From contig JAUIRK010000418.1 of assembly GCA_030549495.1 (NCBI GenBank), forward strand, positions 2,501-66,500: 64,000 nt of DNA, read 5' to 3'. Origin of the DNA: Nectonema munidae. Its lineage: Eukaryota > Nematomorpha > Nectonematoida > Nectonematidae. A program made the position numbers and the translations under genes. A model generated the notes under the pieces. That model was not told the DNA's origin and ran no database searches. It saw nothing but the letters and a program-made list of their open reading frames with translations. The number at the start of each line of letters is the position of its first letter. Position 1 is the stretch's first letter. This document shows, piece by piece, positions 35,272 through 47,212 of this stretch.

Positions 35272-37452
35272 GACAATTAATGTGCTTTTATAGACGACTC
35301 AACTTATAGTATAGTCATTATTTTTCGTGGTTTATCAAGTTCAAACGCATAATATTAAAAAGTTTATCAAAGAAAAAAAAGTCTAAAAGTCTGTTTGCAA
35401 GGATAAATAATGTAAATTTTTAAAAGTTTAATGCAAAAAATTAAAAGCAAAATGTTTAATTGGTGTAAATTTCTGTTTAAAAAACATATTTCTAGCCCAA
35501 GTTTGTAGATTCACGCCTTATTCTAGGGTTTCGCAGTCTCAAGGAAATTATCTAATTTCGACTAAAAGTACTTATAAAATTCCACTGCGATTTCGACTCA
35601 AAATAATTAAAAATGTATTCGAGTACAGACACTCATACAAGGGCCACTTCATATGATTACAAAAACTAGATAAAATTAATTCAAATTTTAATACTCAAAA
35701 AATCAGACTCCCACTCCTTAACCATACAGACTCCGACAAATAACCCATCACTTTAAAATCTCCGACTCTATCGACTTCGACTCGGCAATCATTAACAAAA
35801 AATTTAATAAGGTCCTCAGTTCCCCAATCCACAATCCCATTCAGAACAAAATTTAATCTAGGTATCCAGTGCCAATTAAGTTTTTCAGGCATTTAGCTTT
35901 GTTTTCTCGTGGTTAAAATTGTGTCACCATTGGAAGAAATTTCGGTATGATTTTAATACTTTAAAGTCCTACCTACGAATCCAACTTTTCCAGAAGCAGT
36001 TCAATTAAGCATTATCGAAGGAGAAATTAAAGAAAAGAAATTGAACGCAATTTCAAGAAGAGAATAAAAAACGTAAGATAGGGGAGCCATTTTATAATTT
36101 AACGAGAGCTACTTAAAAGTATATAAAAAATAATAAAGTGTTGAAAATAAAGGAAGTTAGCCTGGCTCTTTATGAAAGAATAATTGTATATTTTTTCAGT
36201 TGAAAGCAAAACAATCTTTATTGCTGTGGAGGAAAATAAGAGTAGATCAATGTTTATTAAAATGTATTATTTCAGCCGCTTTATATGATTGAGTAATAAT
36301 GAGTGCATACGAATATCAACAGTAGGACATCTTGGGTAATTTGACGATGCCATCAGAAACACACCATACATTCATATAGATTGAATATTCATGATTCAAC
36401 AAATTATACACAAACTTCATTAAGAAGTTCTAAGTATAATTATGCGTGAATCCAGAGGCTCAAATTTGGAATGGCAGAGCGTTAGCAGAAGGGTCGAACC
36501 TTGTCAGAAAAGGCTTGAAATGATACTAATTTGTCATCATTACATTTATAAACCTTAGCAAATTTTATCTCGTTACAATGCATTTTCTAACATCAATACT
36601 ATTGGTGAATGATTAATAAATTGAACTTCATTGAAGAATAGATATACTATATCATAATAGCTTAATGATGATTAATATAATCAATAATGAAAAGTAATGT
36701 ACTTAAGACTAAAATGAAACTAGACTTTGTTGTGAAAAGTAAATAAGTTTGACATTTTATGCTGTGCATATATTTATGTGCTAACGTAATTTTTGAAGCC
36801 AGTGATAAAGATAACTATTAGATAAATAACTACAAAAAATAAAGCGTATACATTTGGTTACATAGAAATGTACAACTTAAAGATTATTTCAGATGTAATA
36901 AAAGATGGCAAATACAGTTTAACTTTTTTTTTAACTTCAAAGTATTATTAAGGTGAACTAGGCTTTGGTCGTTGGTGTGTTATTCAAGAAACTGAATACG
37001 TGTAGATATAGCTGACATGCCCTGTCGTAATTAGATTGGAGTGGTTTTTGGCTCAATCTCTTTTTCTACTTCAGATTGAGGGTGGATTGGACGAAACCAT
37101 CCAATAAACAGAGAAAGTTATTTTTTCTCAGGGCCTATCTCCTTGGTTAAGCGGACGTTTTATTGAATCAAGAATAATAGAAATAGTTTGTCTAGTTCCC
37201 AAAAAAGTTGCAGAGAGCGAAACATGACCGAATTATCGAAGTATTTTAACATGTGTTGAGACCGTTCACAGTCCCATCCCTACTGAAAACGAAAAACAGA
37301 TTTAAGGAATAAATGATATATGAAAACGGATAGACGAGACATGATTGTGCATTGAGTAACCACGATGCTTTTGGGCTAGTTTGTAAATGGCAATTTTAGA
37401 TAATCAATGAGACATCCTGAAACGTACACGTTTCTGCTTTGTGGCAAAGCTC
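35272..37452. other. About 2.2 kb with no recognised gene
   Basis: AT-rich; short frames such as that near 35700-35890 have no family motif. I see no terminal repeats. Confidence 0.5.
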
Positions 37453-37563
37453 TTAACAGATTATGGTGATGGACCAAGGTCGACTTTACAAAAATAAATC
37501 GCTGCGTCTATTAATGCTTTAAATCTTCTGCTTTACATCAGAATTTGCTCGTTAACTGGTTAA
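37453..37563. repeat. piggyBac-type MITE, copy 5 (second subfamily, decayed)
   Basis: TTAACAGATTATGG at the left and CGTTAACTGGTTAA at the right. Its middle (GGTCGACTTTACAAAAATAA) is the inverse of part of copy 3, so the two form a subfamily. Confidence 0.65.
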
Positions 37564-37849
37564 ACATAATAATTGTTTGATTCGTTTGTATTAGAGATGT
37601 ATCGGATGTGAATTTTTTACATCCTAGCGGATTTCGGAAGCGGATATCCAAAATAAATTTTTATGCGAATGGGGATATAAAATATTTTTAAAAAATTATG
37701 TTTAATATTTTACAGTATCTTACTATTTTAATACCTTCTTTATATTTTTATGTTTTTTTAATCTACCAATGTAAAAAAACCTAAATCAGAATAATTAGAA
37801 AATTTTATTTAAAATAATCATAATTAATCACCGGCAAATTTTTTTAAGA

Positions 37850-39010
37850 AATAACAGTTTTCTACTTTTTCCCCTAGTAATCTCTTTCTTTTTTCAGTAT
37901 AAATATTTCTGGCGCTGCTAAAGAGCTGCTGGCTTTGAACAGTTCTAGGAGGACAGGTAAGGTAATGAATGACATGAAATTTATGATAAAAATGAAAATT
38001 CTTCTTTTTTAGTTTTCCACCAATCTAAGCTTTGAGTAGCCATGCCATTAATTCTTTTTTCTTTTTGATACTTCGTTATTTCTTCATTAAAAGCTTCATT
38101 ATCTTCATTTTCTTTCTCGTTTTCTTCTTCACTTCTAGAGTTAAGAATAGAGTCCATAGTTTCATTCAGAGGTATAAACTTCATTAACACTTTTCTTCAT
38201 TTTTTTGCAGCTTTTTACTTCTATGCTACTATTATCAATCTTATCCTCATCATATAAATTAAAAAGGAAAGTTTTTACTTTATTTGTTGTTTCAAAATTG
38301 GTGAAAATTTTCCACAATAACGTAAAACACAATGAACATTTTCACTTTTTATTTCCCAGTTTCTTAGCATCTCATCAAAAATTTGGGAAATATATTCACC
38401 AGTATGGTGTTAAGAGGGTGGACTGCTAAAACTAAGCTAAGTCTTTCAAAAATTTTTATTATATGAGCTGTTATACTCAAAAGCGAACACCAGCAACAGT
38501 ATCCGACCAAATATCAGTTGTGAAAAATATTTTTGCATTTCTTTGCGCACATAGAATTTGCTGTACGCTTCTTCTTTTTTTAACAAAATCATAAATCTAT
38601 TACAAATTAAAGAAAAATAAAATTTCTTTGCTTCAATTTATAATTGGGGACAACTTTTGAAACAAAATAAACCCAATATCTTCAACGGGACTAAAAAGTA
38701 GGTTGTCTAAAACAAGCATTTCTGAAATCTACTTTACGTGAATTTTCATTAGAATCTTCCCACTTTTTTACTTTTGTAAAACATCCCAAAATATTTTTGG
38801 CTTTTCTTCAATTTTAATTTTTGTGACATTTTCAAATTATTTTTTATTCTTTCTTCATTACTCTTTTTTTCTTCTTCTTCTTCTTCTTCTAATAGTTTTG
38901 AAATTTCTAAATGCTTCGATTTTAAATGATTTCTTAAGGAGGTAGTTCCTCTTCCTTTTCTGGAATAATTTTTCTTACATAAAATACAGCATACTGAATC
39001 TTTTTCTAAA
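37850..39010 (-). pseudogene. hAT transposase with BED finger, degraded
   Basis: Minus-strand order: BED zinc finger CCILCKKNYSRKGRGTTSL then RNHLKSKHLE (near 38930-38990), a Glu-rich stretch, AKIFFTTDIWSDTVAGVRF with a catalytic Asp (near 38480-38540), GEYISQIFDEMLRNW (near 38350-38400), then SLDWWKTKKEEFSFLS and a dimerisation-type C-terminus with LGEKVEKLLFLKKN (near 37850-38030). Frames shift repeatedly. It belongs to the element bounded at 37592 and 45133 and is a different lineage from the ZBED5-like copy at 7936-9757. Confidence 0.75.
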
Positions 39011-41342
39011 ACTTGAAAATATTTCTAAACTAAACTACTTCTGAAAGAGATTCTAACTTATTATTAATTTTTACTAAAAGTGAAAAAAATATTAAAAATT
39101 TTTTTTAATGTGTTCGTTTTTTCCTGCTCTGAAGTTCAAGATTTTTGTATGGAATAATATGTTAACAATAAAAATATCAAAGAATGTGTTTGCAAAAAAT
39201 AAAAAATGCAATTAAGGACTAGTAAGAAATATTGAAAAACACACATTTACTTAAAAATTATTTATCAAGTCAATTATAAATAAATTTAGTTTATTTTATG
39301 TTACATTCAAAAAATTTTCTAAACTTAAATAAAAAAGACAATTTTTCTATTTAAATAAATTAAAAAAATTATAATTTGTAAAGTAAAACTTTTATTAGAT
39401 ATAAAGTTCAATCTAAACAACATCTGATATACACAACACATTACACATCATGATAACCAAAATCATAAATTTTAAAACTTTACGCTGTTAAGAAAACATT
39501 TAAAATAGTAAAATTAAAATGTCCTTCTTATAAGAATAAATTGAGTTACATTTTTATACATAAGCCTTGATCACACAACATAACCTACGAATATGCGACG
39601 ACACAAAAAATCCTACCTTCTTCAAAATCGTTCAGAACAACTTAATTTCCTCTCACATCGACATCACTCTAACGTCACCAAACACACACAATCTCATTTT
39701 TAACTGGACCATCTCCGACCAACCATCCGCATCTGATCACCACTGCATCACTTTCGAGATTGATTTCACCCCAATTTTCCATACGCGCGCCCTAACAATG
39801 CAAAGCACACTCACTGGTGCACATTTTTGCAAACACTTGTAACCCAGTTACCTGAATCCATACCCGCGCTATCCACAACCACCGAGATAGAAGCTGCTGC
39901 TCTCAAAATCAATAACACACTTTCTTCTGCCATCAACCTGTCCACACCTTCTAACCCCTTTCCCAAAAGGAAACATGCATACTTCTGGACCTCAGCCTTA
40001 AACCAACAAAAGAAAATCTTGCGTCACGGTCTAAAAAATTTAAGAAAGGATCCCTCTTCATCTAATATTTTTCTGTACTCAAGTATCCGACATCTCTACC
40101 TTCGCTCCCTAAAAAAAAGCAAAACGAGATGCTTGGATCAATTTCACTTCCAATTCATCATCCAACCCCTGACCCATAATCAACACACTCACGAAAGTAA
40201 AAAAACATCCTTCGAATCTCCATCAACTTCTTCCCCACACAGACACTAACACAATCCTCATAAACCCGCCTTTTCTCTCGTCTATTTTTCCCGCCGACAA
40301 TCCCCACAACGATGATCCATAGACATGCTGCCCAACGCTTACTCTCGCAAAGACTAACATCATCGCTAAACCCCTTACATTTCCCTCCCATCACACTAAG
40401 AGAGTTATTTCAGGCGGTAAACTCACTCAGACCAAAATCAGCTCCCAGCCACGACACGATCACCGCAACCCACATTAAAAAATCCTTTCACCTTTTGCAT
40501 ACCAATCTACTCCACATATACAACGCATGCTTATCATACTCCTTTTTTCCATCAATATGGAAAATAGGCAAACTCCCATTTCTGCCTAAACTTCACAGAG
40601 AACCCTCAAATCTAAAAAACTGGCGACCAATCACTATCCTCCCTCTTTTAGGCAAGCTATCAGAAAAAGTCATTCGCAAAAGGCTGATTCATTATATATC
40701 ACAGAAAAACCTCATACACCCATCACAGTGGCATATCTCCCGCACAGGAATACTGAGTCAGCTCTCTCCAAACAGTCCTTTTCCTCGACATCGATAACGC
40801 ATTCAACAGCGCCTGGCACCCTCCATCATCCTCAACATGCATCTCAAAAAATACCCACCCTACATAATCAAGCTAATCAGCAACTACCTACAAAACCACT
40901 GCTTAATCTTCCGCGCAGTTCATACATTCTCTCTCTCCACTCCCCAAGGAGGTTGCCTCTCTGACTCATTCTCATCAATCCTCTCCTAGATCTCCTCGAG
41001 TCCAAATCTCACTTTTCCCAGTGCTACTCCGACGATCTTCTCCTTTCTTTCTCCAGAATATCGCCTAACTTTTCAACATCCTGAACTTCACCGCCACCTC
41101 GCTAAAAATATCTTTCAACACATCCAAAACCACCCTAATTCATTTCACTCGCAAACACTCCCTACATCTACCTTTGCTTACCGATCATAGTCCCTCATTC
41201 AACCCACAACCACCATCAAGTATATAGGTCTTACCTTTCAAACAAACATGAAATGGTCAACACACTTCAAAAACACCTACATCAAACTATCACAGACTCT
41301 GTTCCAACTAAGACAAGCAATCTCATACAAATGGGGTCTAAG

Positions 41343-41638
41343 CAGTGGGGGATCCAGAAATCTTTTGTGGGGGGGGGGGGGGGGGTATACTAATATTATC
41401 AAAATATTTTACACATTTTATTAAGGAAGAAATTTGAAAACGTATGTAAAATGAATGATTAAAATTATATTACAAAGTCTTTTCTTCTTTCTTTTTGCTT
41501 TGAAAATCGATCAATGACTTCATCAATTTTAATTTCTATTTTAGGGTGGACTCCAACCTTAATTTTTCTTGAATAGATTGCTGGTGGGGGGGGGGGGGGG
41601 GTATGCATCCCCCTATCCCCCCTCTCGGTCCATCCGTG
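41343..41638. mobile_element. hAT MITE (296 bp) with two poly-G tracts
   Basis: Starts CAGTGGGGGATCCAG and ends, read inward, CCCACGGATGGACC, related inverted ends. GGTCTAAG at 41335-41342 and 41639-41646 is an exact 8-bp target duplication, and the LINE frame (KWGL then SIHHSLFIYK) resumes across it. Runs of about 16-18 G lie just inside each end. No coding capacity. Confidence 0.9.
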
Positions 41639-41799
41639 GGTCTAAGTATCCATCATTCTTTATTCATCTACAAATCTCTCATACAACCCACCACATTAGT
41701 ACATCCCTCTTTGCCCCTTCCTTTTGCTATCACTACTCACACAAACAAATCTCTCGCCGCTAAACAGGTAAAAAAAGCTCAGACATCGCTCTGACCCTT

Positions 41800-42596
41800 C
41801 AACCCTAAGAATCGTCACAGACGCTTCCAAGTCATTGCAAAAATGCGCTATCGCCACCGCTTTTTATGCAGGCGCCTCTCTATCTCCCTTCTTTTCTACA
41901 AGCTCTCCTCTAAATCATTTAACTACAACTTATGATGCTGAATGTCACGCTTTAATCACCTCATGCGATCAGATCACCCAACACATCAATACCTTCACAC
42001 GTTTCACTCATATTCATTTCTATACAGACTCCCTGAACATCACGCGCGATCTACACCTTATCAAAAACGTTCCCTTCTTTGCTTCCATCATGTTCTCAAA
42101 ACTACCACTCCTCTCCACTCATTCCACTGTCTCCATTTTCTGTTGCCCCGCTCACTCCAACATACATGAAAACCTGCATGTTGACCATCTCGCCAAAAGA
42201 ACCTTATCAAGACACTGCATAATACATTTGACCTCAGTACACCCCAACGTCTTACTACGCAACATTTCCATGCACACTCAAAACCAATGGCAAAACTCCC
42301 TCACCAACTCCACAAACACCCTGCTTTCGCGCATATCAAGCATCAATACCATACACCAATCTTGGGCTTCGCACAAATACACTCCATCGAGATCTCTTAT
42401 TAGGTGGCTCTCGGGTCATTGCCCCTGCAATGTCTACTTTTTTCGCATCAAACTCTCAGACAACCTGACGTGTCGGTTCTGCAACGCACTTTTCGAAACA
42501 CCACATCACCTCGCCTTCCTCTGCCCATTCTTCATCTCACACCGACACAAACTTATCAGCACATGCGCCTCAACCCTTTGGCCACTTTCCCACTAA
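41800..42596 (+). pseudogene. RNase H and C-terminal zinc finger of the I-superfamily LINE
   Basis: A long open frame, 253 codons from 41835, preceded by RIVTDASK near 41808. RNase H landmarks: TDAS (first Asp), TYDAECHALITSCDQ (Glu), FYTDSLNITRDL (Asp) and the CPAHSNIHENLHVDHLAK block with the last Asp. The C-terminus carries CRFCNALFETPHHLAFLCPF, a CCHC-like finger common after RNase H in I-type LINEs. All catalytic acids appear present, so this part is better preserved than the RT. Confidence 0.85.
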
Positions 42597-43022
42597 TCTA
42601 AGCGACATCATTACTTACCCAGAACTCTTAAACATACTCTCCGCCTTGATAGGCACTATTGAACCCATCCTTCACCTCAGCCCACAATAAAACCGACTAT
42701 CCTTCTCTATATACATTTATTATTTCTAGAATACTCCTAACATTCTTCTCTTCAACCCCCATCAAGCAATTTGCAAGCATATCAATTAAATTTGGAAAGT
42801 GCTTTGACATCTCTACCTACCTACCTACATAAGCTTTGATTTATAAAACTTACCATAAAATAAAGTTAGAAAATGCGAACAAAATTTGATCATACATGTT
42901 TTTAAAGTTAAAATTTAGATTGATATTATTTATTGCAGGTAAAAGAAAAAAAAATTACAAAAAAATAAATTGCAATATGAAAGAATCAGGCGTTAGCATA
43001 AAAATCAATTCTTATAGGGCAA

Positions 43023-44542
43023 CAGAGGCGCACCTTCGCCCCCCCCCCCTCAATAATTTTCTATAAGTAAGAGTTGCTGTTTGTTTATAAAACATGTATA
43101 ATGATCTCATTATAGGATGTAATGATCATTCGAATACATGATAATGTAAGATAAGAGAATAAAAGAGGGAATGCAGACTTTCGAGTCAAACATCATGCCA
43201 AGCTGCTCTGAAATTCGTATCAAAAATATTTTACAAACGTTGTGAGAACTATATAATAATAATATCCATTGTTTCAATATGCACACAATAAGTAAGCAAT
43301 GTTTATCACAGTGTCCCCCCTAGTATTTTTGAGCAAACTTCTTCTGTCACAGTGATTCTATTTCGCTTTCTATTTCCTTCTCTGTTTTTCTCTTCCGCTT
43401 TCTCTGCTAAACTCAATCACTCAAGCTCTCTTTTCTCATTCAATCTTTCTTCTTTCATCCAAGCTCTCTTCTCTTGTTTAGGCTCTCCTATCTCATTCAG
43501 CTCTCTTCTCTCCAGTGGCGTAGCTAGGCTGGGGCATGAGGGGCCGTGCCCCCCCCCCCCTCTCCCACCCATGTACCTCCTGGTGCCCCCATGCACCTTA
43601 TGCGATATCAGTTTTCGAAAATTTTTACACAATAAAATTTTGTTTGTTTTTAAATCAGAGAAAAATAGTTTTCTTTCGTTACAATTTTATATCAATGAAT
43701 ATTGTCAGATTCGAGTTAAAAAATTATTTCAACAAAGGTCAATTAATCTTTATCAGTACGTTTGTTATATTTTGTAAAATTTAAAAACTTTAATTTTTTC
43801 AAGTCAAGAAATTTTTTTTCAAAAGCTCTTTGGGAATGAATATTTTGACTAGCTTTTCAGTTTAAAAGCAAAAATACTCGATTTGTTTAATATTTGAGCA
43901 GAGATATTTTTTATAATGTTCGATTGTTAAATTCGTTAATTATTATAATAAAAATATAATATCGAAAAAAAATGTTTCAGTTGTTAAAAATGTACTTGAT
44001 CTATTTATGACAGCTGTCAGAATTTTATTTGTAGACAGAAATAGTAGAAAAAACGCAATGATTTTCTTGTCCTCGTATAATATAATTTTTATGATTTATG
44101 TTTGTTTAACTAGTTTTTTTAATGATTTTGTGTTCTTAGACTTAAATAATTTTATGAAAAGTGATTAAACTACCATTTTTTGTATACTATGATTCTTTAC
44201 AAAATGTAAAAATACAAGCGTTACCAAATCACCATATGAGGGTTAGCTACTTCAACGTTGGCTTTTGCTTCTTATAAAATATTGAAAATATCAAATAAAC
44301 AATCTCAATTTTTATGCTGAAATTATTTTGAGAACAGACAGTTTCATTTTAAAATAGTGAAAATTGCTTTATTATTATATTTTGTCTCCTTTCTCTCGTA
44401 TGTTAATTATGTAGAAAATTTTTAAATTTTAAGTAAAGGGTGTAAAGGTATTTGGTCTCCCGTGGTATTTCCAGACCGGTAATTTTGAAAAGTGCAAAAA
44501 AAAAATTTTGTTCCCCAATAATTTTGAGGATGTGCACCCCTG
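43023..44542. mobile_element. Non-autonomous hAT element (about 1.5 kb)
   Basis: Left end CAGAGGCGCACCTTCGCCCC, right end read inward CAGGGGTGCACATCCTC; both then share CAATAATTTT / CAAAATTATT sequence. Flanks TAGGGCAA (43015-43022) and TAGGGCAC (44543-44550) match at seven of eight positions. A C-run lies just inside the left end. It has no transposase. It carries another hAT end (43513). Confidence 0.7.
43513..43640 (+). repeat. hAT MITE end of the CAGTGGCGTAGCTAGG family
   Basis: CAGTGGCGTAGCTAGGCTGG opens a segment with a C-run (about 43550-43561). The same family end is seen inverted at 45490-45619. No matching second end or duplication was found nearby, so this is a partial copy inside the element at 43023-44542. 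Confidence 0.55.
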
Positions 44543-45141
44543 TAGGGCACTATGTTTAACATAAGAACTTTTCAGTAAAAATTTTCTTATAAAAACTCAG
44601 GAAAAACTAAAGTAAACTAAAAAATGAAAGCACTTAAAAATTACCAAACAAATACAATTTAATTGAATTTAAAAGTAGGCATTACTATGTGTCAAAATCA
44701 GTAACCCAATTCACTGCAATTTACAAAAAACAAAAGCATATAATACTATGTTACAGACGATAACTATTAAAATCATATCGTGTATGTAACGTAGGAAAGC
44801 TAATGTTGAATCTTCTCATCAGTATCATTCATCACCAGAAACATTAAAAATTGTGAAAGCAGTCAATTGACATTTGAAACGTAATTTATATTACTGGCCG
44901 ACAAAAAGAAATGTTGCGACAAACTTCGGCTTTTCACAAATCTCGAATGATCAAGATAGGAATTTAAAGACATAAATCTTGCAAGTTAAACAAAAAAAAA
45001 TCAATAGATATTTATAAAAATTGATTTTAAATTGCGGATGATAACATGGAAAAAATCCGCGGATAAGGATGTAAAATTTTTGCGAATGATTAGCATATGT
45101 GAAAGCGGATATCCGATACATCTCTATTCTCTAGTTTGTAT

Positions 45142-45489
45142 GAGTTAAATTTAAAAATAAAAACTGATTTAATCTCAAAAATAACGGGTTTTGTTTCAAC
45201 ATTAGTTGGTCGGACATTTTAAAACAAGCTTTTATAATAGCTGACGGTAGGATGTTCTAGTTCTATGGTTGAATCCGATTTTTCTGTCCTTAAACGAGAA
45301 GATTCTTGTCCTCGAAGAAAGATAACAGTGTAAAGAGAATCTTTGTTGACTTCACTTTGAAAATAAATTGTCCAAAAGAAACTTAACTTTGTAAAATAAA
45401 AATCATTTTGCACTTACGTTTTCAACAATAAGTTTGTAAAAAAAATTCATCATTTGTTTTTTAATTTCAAATTTATTATATTTAAAAAA
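45142..45489. other. Sequence outside the hAT, no recognised gene
   Basis: A 64-codon minus-strand frame (45413-45219) has no family motif and no supporting splice sites; not called. Confidence 0.3.
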
Positions 45490-45619
45490 AATTTTAATAT
45501 ATACTTCACATGATAACTTAACTTTATGCATAATTATAATTCATAGATAGCCTTAAAAAGTTGTAAATTCATAAGTCCCCACCCCTCCCATCAGAGTTAA
45601 ATTCTAGGCTACGTCACTG
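45490..45619 (-). repeat. hAT MITE end of the CAGTGACGTAGCC family, solo
   Basis: Read on the minus strand it begins CAGTGACGTAGCCTAGAATT, then GGGAGGGGTGGGGAC, as in MITEs of the CAGTGGCGTAGCTAGG type. No partner end or 8-bp duplication is seen, so it is a remnant. Confidence 0.5.
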
Positions 45620-45896
45620 TCAGGCTGATTATCGTTACAAACCTAGTAAAAATACTCACTAAGGAAGAGAATAAAAGCAGTAACATTGCATTTACTAAAC
45701 TTTTTAATTAAATATTTAAGAGGAGATAAGATACATTTACAATTAAATAAATTTCGAAGAAAAATTTTTGATTAGTATTAAAAAGTTAAATATTTTCGTA
45801 AAGACCATAAAATATCTTGAATTTAATAAAAACATTAACACGTAACAATTTATTGAAAAATTAAGGTGAGAAAATTATAACAGAATTGTGAGAATT
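45620..45896 (-). other. 3' flank of the cathepsin Z gene
   Basis: AT-rich sequence directly after the stop codon on the minus strand; ATTTAATTGTAAATG and several A-rich words could hold a polyadenylation site, but none is clearly better than the rest. Confidence 0.3.
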
Positions 45897-46844
45897 TTAT
45901 AATATATTATTTTTTATACCATTATTATCAATATCAATGAATGTTTTTTTCGTTGAATTAAATTGCACAACGACATGTGGTTTGGAAAAAGGAACAACAA
46001 AAGCACATTCATCTTCCACCCCATTATTCCACTTGTGACCTGTCCCATTTTTGTAAGAACTAGTGACAATTTTCATCCACCCATCCTCACCCCATTCAGT
46101 ACCCCACGAATTTCGAACGATCCAGTATTCAACACCCGTTTTCTCATCCACACCCCAGCCTGCAATTGAGATTATATGATTGATTTGGATATCTTCAATA
46201 AGCTCCGAGTACAATCCACTTTTGTAATCTTCCATTTTATCAGTAACCATTATACCACAGCTTATAGGACCTCTTTGCCATATTTCAGATTTTATATTAG
46301 AATAGCCTCTCACAACGCCATAAGTAGAAGCTTTCCAAACTTTATAGGTAGGAGATATAAAACATTTTCCAAAGGTTTGACAAGTTCCACATTGATTGAA
46401 CTTCTTGCATTTTTGATCAATTGCTTGATAGTTATTACAAGTTTCACCAGGTATTCCATGCTTTTTTGCGTAATCAAAAACACCCAAATGACCACCTCCA
46501 TGGCATGTACCAGAGTCAGCACAATCTATAACATGTTGGACAGACAAATAGGCAGATGGCCACTTACCACCGTTTAGGATATTAATCCTATCCGCCATAG
46601 AACTAGTTGAACCAAAAGCCCAGCATGATCCACAATACTGTGGTATATGTTGGTTGCGACTAACGCTACAGTAATTAATTCCGTTATGATTTCTCCAATC
46701 AAAATTTTTAGGATGAGTCTTAAGGAGCAATGTAGGATATTCAATAGGTGATATTTGATTTAGACGTATAATCTCATCATCAAATTTTTTATCATAAAAA
46801 GCAGAAATATAGTGTATTAAGAAAAAGAACAGGGAGAAAAACAT
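45897..46844 (-). CDS. ctsz: Cathepsin Z/X-like cysteine protease, intronless
   Basis: Papain-family (C1A) peptidase acting as a lysosomal or secreted carboxypeptidase in known relatives. The first in-frame ATG, at 46844, gives 315 residues and starts with a signal peptide ([16 protein letters not shown]). A short propeptide of about 28 residues follows. Mature enzyme features: [10 protein letters not shown], then [12 protein letters not shown] with HIP, the mini-loop typical of cathepsin Z, and catalytic Cys near residue 74; [30 protein letters not shown] with catalytic His near 223; NSWGTEWGE with catalytic Asn near 245. The propeptide has no Cys, whereas human cathepsin Z uses a propeptide Cys to block the active site. 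CGSCWAF replaces the usual CGSCWAH of vertebrate cathepsin Z. No introns or breaks are seen. Confidence 0.93.
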   Translation of the reverse strand: MFFSLFFFLIHYISAFYDKKFDDEIIRLNQISPIEYPTLLLKTHPKNFDWRNHNGINYCSVSRNQHIPQYCGSCWAFGSTSSMADRINILNGGKWPSAYLSVQHVIDCADSGTCHGGGHLGVFDYAKKHGIPGETCNNYQAIDQKCKKFNQCGTCQTFGKCFISPTYKVWKASTYGVVRGYSNIKSEIWQRGPISCGIMVTDKMEDYKSGLYSELIEDIQINHIISIAGWGVDEKTGVEYWIVRNSWGTEWGEDGWMKIVTSSYKNGTGHKWNNGVEDECAFVVPFSKPHVVVQFNSTKKTFIDIDNNGIKNNIL

Positions 46845-47078
46845 GTTCAATAAATTTAAAAAAAGACCAAAGGTAGGAAAGATTATTCAAATGTATCAAC
46901 AATAATATCACTCAGACAATAGAAAAATAAAATAATTACCTAAAATTAAAAGAAAAATTTTTTTTTAATTATCTTAAAAATTAATTTGTTTATTTACTTT
47001 TCATTATATAATCATATAAACTTTATTTTTATAACTTATATATATTTAAGCAACCAACCAAACATATTTTGATATTTT

Positions 47079-47212
47079 TACGGCGTGAGTAAGGTTGGTA
47101 ACTCAAGGTCTTGGGTTCGATCCCCCATCAAGCCTGCTTTTCTCATAGTTCGATACAAGCGGCGCAATTGTGCCTTCTCGATGAAAACACCCTATTGTAC
47201 CTTTACCTTTTC
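47079..47212 (+). repeat. tRNA-derived SINE-like unit, copy 2
   Basis: Closely matches 10311-10441: an A-box-like CGGCGTGAGTAAGG, then AACTCAAGGTCTTGGG, a perfect B-box-like GGTTCGATCC, the shared body with CATAGTTCGATACAAGCGGC and the end near TATTGTACC. Spacing of the boxes fits a polymerase III promoter. It lies about 230 bp upstream of the cathepsin start on the other side. Confidence 0.7.

Larger units (their letters stand above)
39572..42826 (+). mobile_element. I-superfamily LINE (endonuclease, RT, RNase H), 5'-truncated
   Basis: Bounded by ACATAAGCCTTGAT (39558-39571) and ACATAAGCTTTGAT (42827-42840), a 14-bp target duplication with one mismatch. It starts inside the endonuclease (CDDTKNPTFFKI, SHIDITLTS, ASDHHCITFEI). 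The RT follows with LRPKSAPSHDTI, LPKLHREPSNLKNWRPITIL, and a catalytic YSDD near 41024-41036 in place of the usual F/YADD. RNase H is at 41800-42450, and a zinc-finger-like CRFCNALFETPHHLAFLC closes the protein. The 3' end has a (CTAC)n tail. Frameshifts break the RT. A hAT MITE interrupts it at 41343-41638. Confidence 0.9.
37592..45133 (-). mobile_element. hAT DNA transposon (TAGAGATGTATCGGAT ends) expanded by nested insertions
   Basis: The left end reads TAGAGATGTATCGGATGTG and, with a 7-bp extension, the right end reads inward as TAGAGAA then TAGAGATGTATCGGATATCC. Both continue with related words (TTTTACATCC, GCGGATATCC). GTTTGTAT at 37584-37591 and 45134-45141 is an exact 8-bp target duplication. 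The 7.5-kb span holds a degraded hAT transposase at its left and was later invaded by an I-superfamily LINE (39572-42826) and another hAT (43023-44542). Confidence 0.8.

Noticed and set aside
45219-45413. 64-codon minus-strand frame next to the hAT end
   Set aside because: Plausible amino-acid mix but no motif, no clear splice sites and no partner; cannot be separated from chance.
43513-45619. A single hAT from CAGTGGCGTAGC (43513) to its inverse (45619)
   Set aside because: The 8 bp outside the two ends do not match, and the span would cross the well-supported right end at 45133 of another hAT. Two partial copies explain the data better.
46176-46577. 133-codon frame antisense to cathepsin Z
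   Set aside because: It lies wholly within the protease gene on the opposite strand and has no family motif.
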